DNA from: Quisquiliibacterium sp.
GTDB taxonomy: Bacteria > Pseudomonadota > Gammaproteobacteria > Burkholderiales > Burkholderiaceae_E
Assembly: GCA_023257915.1 (NCBI GenBank)
Contig: JALRBB010000380.1
Coordinates: 1 to 8,836, forward strand
Direction of reading: 5' to 3'
DNA length: 8,836 nucleotides
Shown: positions 6,240 through 8,836 of the stretch, one piece after another
Position numbering within the stretch: position 1 is the stretch's first letter
Layout: each line of letters begins with the position of its first letter
Notes under the pieces: model-generated
Databases searched by the model: none
The model's input: the letters and a program-made list of their open reading frames with translations, nothing else
Told to the model about the DNA's origin: nothing
Position numbers and translations under genes: made by a program

Positions 6240-8836
6240 TGACTCGGGCCGAATAGCCGCTTGAGCAATTCGAACCAGGCCAGGCAAGCCACACCGGCGA
6301 TCAGGCTCGGTACAAGATCGTCGGGATGCACCGGTGCAAAGGCAAATAACTGTCTGACCGGTTCGACAAACAAGGCGACCCCGAGAAACACGCAGGCGCC
6401 GGTCATCACCCACCAGAGTGCCGGATTTCGTTCCAGCAAGGTCTGGCGCAATGAGCCTTGCCAGGAACGGTTGATCAGGATCAGCGCCAGAATCGAAGTC
6501 ACCAACGCCGAGAAAGTTAGCGCGCGGGCCGCAGCCGGTCCGTGCGTATTGACGGCGAGAAAATAGACGGTGACGCAGGCGACCAGCGCACTTAGGCCTT
6601 GCAGCAATCCGAGCAGCAAGGCGCCGCCGGGCAGCAATCGGGAGTGCTGGGATCTCGGCGGGCGGCGCATCAAATCAGGTTCACCGGGTTGTGCCTCGAA
6701 GACCAGCGAGCACGACGGGTCGATGACCAGTTCAAGAAAGGCGACATGGATTGGCAGCAGCAGCAGTGGCCAGCTGGGATGAAACACCGGCAACATGGAC
6801 AGCCCGATGATCGGGATGTGGACCGCAACAATGAAAATGCCCGCCTTGCGGATGTTGTCGTAGATGCGTCGCCCCATGCGCACCGCGCTCACGATCGACG
6901 CGAATGCGTCGTCCATCAACACCAGCGATGCGGCCTCGCGGGCGACGTCCGTGCCGCGCTCGCCCATCGCGATCCCGATGTGCGCCGCCTTCAGCGCCGG
7001 GGCGTCGTTGACGCCGTCGCCGGTCATCGCGACCACCTCGCCGTTCGCCTTCAGCGCGTTCACGATACGCAGCTTTTGCTCGGGGACGACTCGCGCAAAA
7101 ATTCCTGTCGTGCCGGCCAGCCGGGCAAGCTCGCCGTCGTCCATGGCGGCCAGCTGCTTGCCGGTGATGAGTTGTAGCGGCTCTGGCAGGCCGGCCTGCG
7201 CGGCGATCGCTCTGGCGGTGGCCGGATAGTCGCCGGTGATCATGATGACCCGCATTCCGGCTTCCCGGCACTCGGCGATCGCACCCGGTACCTCCGAGCG
7301 CAGCGGATCGGCGAAGCCGACGAGGCCGAGATATTGCAGTTCGAGCTCCAGTTGTGTTGCGGGAGGGACTTGGGTGTCGAGCCGGCCGTGGGCAACCGCC
7401 AGAACCCGGTATCCGCGTTCGGCAAGTTCACTGACATGTTGATCCAACTGCCGGGCCTGCTCCTCGGGCATTCGGCACAGACGGGCGATCGCTTCAGGTG
7501 CGCCCTTGCTGGCGGCCATCAGTGCGCCATCATCCGGATTTCTCCACAGCTGGGTGACCGCGGGCAACTCCGAGCTGAGACCGTATTCATGGACCGGCGC
7601 CAGAGCGCTGTGCGCGACGCGGAGTCGCTGGCTTGCGGCGGCGTCATGAAGAGCCCTGTCCATCGGGTCGCCCGGGATCGCCGGGCAGGCACGTGCGGCG
7701 ATTTGCAGCAGTTGTTGTGCGTCGCGAGGCAGGGGCTCCGAGAGTGGCGCTGGCGCGGCGCCATCCCTGCAGGCAAGCATCTCGACGCTCATGCGGTTGT
7801 GCGTCAGTGTTCCGGTCTTGTCGACGCACAGCACTGTGGCAGCGCCAAGGGCTTCGATGACCGGCATTCGTCGGGTCAGCACCTTGTACCGGGACATCCG
7901 CCAGGCGCCAAGAGCAAGAAAGACGGTCAGTACGACCGGGAACTCCTCCGGTAACGCGGACATCGCCATCGTGATGCCAGCCAGGCCTCCCTGGTGCCAG
8001 GCTTCGAAGTCGCCGCCTCGGGTCAGCGCATACGCAATCGCCACCATCACACTGGCCGCCAGACCGATGAGCGCGAAGATGCGAACCATACGGCCAGTCT
8101 CGATCTGCAATGGCGTGCGTTCCTGACCGATTCGCGCGAGGCTTGCGCCGATGCGGCCAAGCTCTGTCCGCGCCCCGGTGCGGACTACCTGTGCGACTCC
8201 TTGGCCGGCGCTCACCAGTGTGCCGGCAAAAAGCGAGGACGGATCCTCGCTGCCCGGCTGGGCGATCTGGTCGGCATCGGGATGCGCGCGCTTGGCGACC
8301 GGCATCGACTCCCCGGAGAGCAGCGACTCGTCAACCATCAGCCGGGTACCGCTGCGCAGCAGCGCATCGGCAGCAATCCGGTCCCCCTCGGCGACGACCA
8401 GGAGATCACCGACCACCACCTCGCGTCCCGGTATGCGCTGAACCTTGCCATCGCGCAGCACCAGGGCGCGGGGGCTTGACAGGTCCCGCAAGGCATCCAG
8501 GGCGCGCTCGGTACGCCATTCCTGCACGACCGTGATCATGATCACGACCACCACCGCGCTCGACAGGAACAGCGCATCGCGCAGTTCGCCGACGACCAGA
8601 TACAGAAAGCCGGCGGCGATCAGCAGCAGGAACATCGGTTCGCGAAGCACCTCGAGAACCGTCGCGCCCAAGGTGTGCCGGTGACGAGCGCCCAGCTCGT
8701 TCGGGCCATCGGCGGCAAACCGATTCGCCGCTTCGCGTGCAGACAGACCAGTCAGCGTTTCGGGCCGCGATGCGGTTTGCGCTGCCGCGATGGACGTCGG
8801 ACCGGTTGAAGTGGCTGGCGGGGGTTTCGATACGCT
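6218..8836 (-). CDS. Cation-translocating P-type ATPase (P2-like), N-terminus cut by window edge
   Basis: 872 residues are visible; the start codon lies beyond 8836. The frame is open to the edge with the usual cation-ATPase N-domain (GLSAREAANRFAADGPNELG). The TTG at 8671 is not the start, as conserved sequence precedes it. Motifs in order, numbered from the edge: actuator loop DESLLSGES (Ser174-Gly-Glu-Ser, variant of TGES), helix 4 PEEFP (296-300), phosphorylation Asp339 in DKTGTLT, nucleotide-binding KGAPE (444-448), MITGD (532-536), hinge TGDGVNDAPAL (605-615), and helix 6 LELVIDPS with Asp706 as a likely ion ligand. About ten membrane helices: two before the actuator domain, two flanking PEEFP, six at the C-terminus. 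No N-terminal CxxC metal domain and no CPC, so not a heavy-metal P1B pump. It resembles calcium/cation P2 pumps, but PEEFP replaces the PEGLPA of SERCA, so the ion is uncertain. Complete at the 3' end. Confidence 0.93.
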   Translation of the reverse strand, partial: SVSKPPPATSTGPTSIAAAQTASRPETLTGLSAREAANRFAADGPNELGARHRHTLGATVLEVLREPMFLLLIAAGFLYLVVGELRDALFLSSAVVVVIMITVVQEWRTERALDALRDLSSPRALVLRDGKVQRIPGREVVVGDLLVVAEGDRIAADALLRSGTRLMVDESLLSGESMPVAKRAHPDADQIAQPGSEDPSSLFAGTLVSAGQGVAQVVRTGARTELGRIGASLARIGQERTPLQIETGRMVRIFALIGLAASVMVAIAYALTRGGDFEAWHQGGLAGITMAMSALPEEFPVVLTVFLALGAWRMSRYKVLTRRMPVIEALGAATVLCVDKTGTLTHNRMSVEMLACRDGAAPAPLSEPLPRDAQQLLQIAARACPAIPGDPMDRALHDAAASQRLRVAHSALAPVHEYGLSSELPAVTQLWRNPDDGALMAASKGAPEAIARLCRMPEEQARQLDQHVSELAERGYRVLAVAHGRLDTQVPPATQLELELQYLGLVGFADPLRSEVPGAIAECREAGMRVIMITGDYPATARAIAAQAGLPEPLQLITGKQLAAMDDGELARLAGTTGIFARVVPEQKLRIVNALKANGEVVAMTGDGVNDAPALKAAHIGIAMGERGTDVAREAASLVLMDDAFASIVSAVRMGRRIYDNIRKAGIFIVAVHIPIIGLSMLPVFHPSWPLLLLPIHVAFLELVIDPSCSLVFEAQPGEPDLMRRPPRSQHSRLLPGGALLLGLLQGLSALVACVTVYFLAVNTHGPAAARALTFSALVTSILALILINRSWQGSLRQTLLERNPALWWVMTGACVFLGVALFVEPVRQLFAFAPVHPDDLVPSLIAGVACLAWFELLKRLFGPSHQETRIR

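Noticed and set aside
6599..7177. Plus-strand open frames opposite the ATPase (also 7334-7954 and 7994-8479)
   Set aside because: Low-complexity Arg/Gln/Ala-rich shadows across a gene with unbroken P-type ATPase motifs.
8671..8671. TTG at 8671 as the ATPase start
   Set aside because: Conserved cation-ATPase N-terminal sequence continues upstream in frame to the window edge, so the gene is truncated by the window and not started here.

Overview
The window is GC-rich, densely packed bacterial chromosome. Codon use, Shine-Dalgarno sites (GGAG/AAGGAGG) and the gene families suggest a high-GC proteobacterium, probably beta- or gammaproteobacterial, but I cannot name a genus. It holds eight protein-coding genes, two of them cut by the window edges. 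I see no RNA genes, insertion sequences, CRISPR arrays or phage genes.

Layout. (1) 1-265, minus: the N-terminus of an acyl-CoA dehydrogenase. It is divergent from (2) 461-1090, plus: a MarR-family repressor with a long basic C-terminal tail. The 195-base spacer carries an AT-rich inverted repeat, a likely operator. This pairing resembles the BadR-type control of alicyclic or aromatic acyl-CoA breakdown. (3) 1009-1686, minus: a nitroreductase-family flavoprotein. Its 3' end overlaps the MarR tail by 82 bases. (4) 1732-3204, minus: an amidase-signature hydrolase lying just upstream of the nitroreductase, probably in one operon with it. (5) 3277-3702, plus: a lone response-regulator receiver domain that keeps the phospho-acceptor Asp but lacks the usual acidic pair. 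(6) 3703-4839, minus: a PLP-dependent D-serine dehydratase / D-threonine aldolase-type enzyme. (7) 4941-6239, plus: a DUF3422 membrane-anchored protein. (8) 6218-8836, minus: a ten-helix P-type cation ATPase, cut at its N-terminus by the right edge.

How they work together. The left part reads as a small catabolic and regulatory neighbourhood: an acyl-CoA dehydrogenase under a MarR regulator, then a hydrolase plus flavin reductase pair. The right part is a set of single genes (D-amino acid enzyme, DUF3422 protein, cation pump) with no clear shared pathway. All three convergent junctions overlap or abut, which leaves no space for dedicated terminators. I found no convincing undescribed multi-gene system. 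The most unusual items are the degenerate receiver protein, the overprinted basic tail of the MarR regulator, and the P-type ATPase with PEEFP in membrane helix 4.
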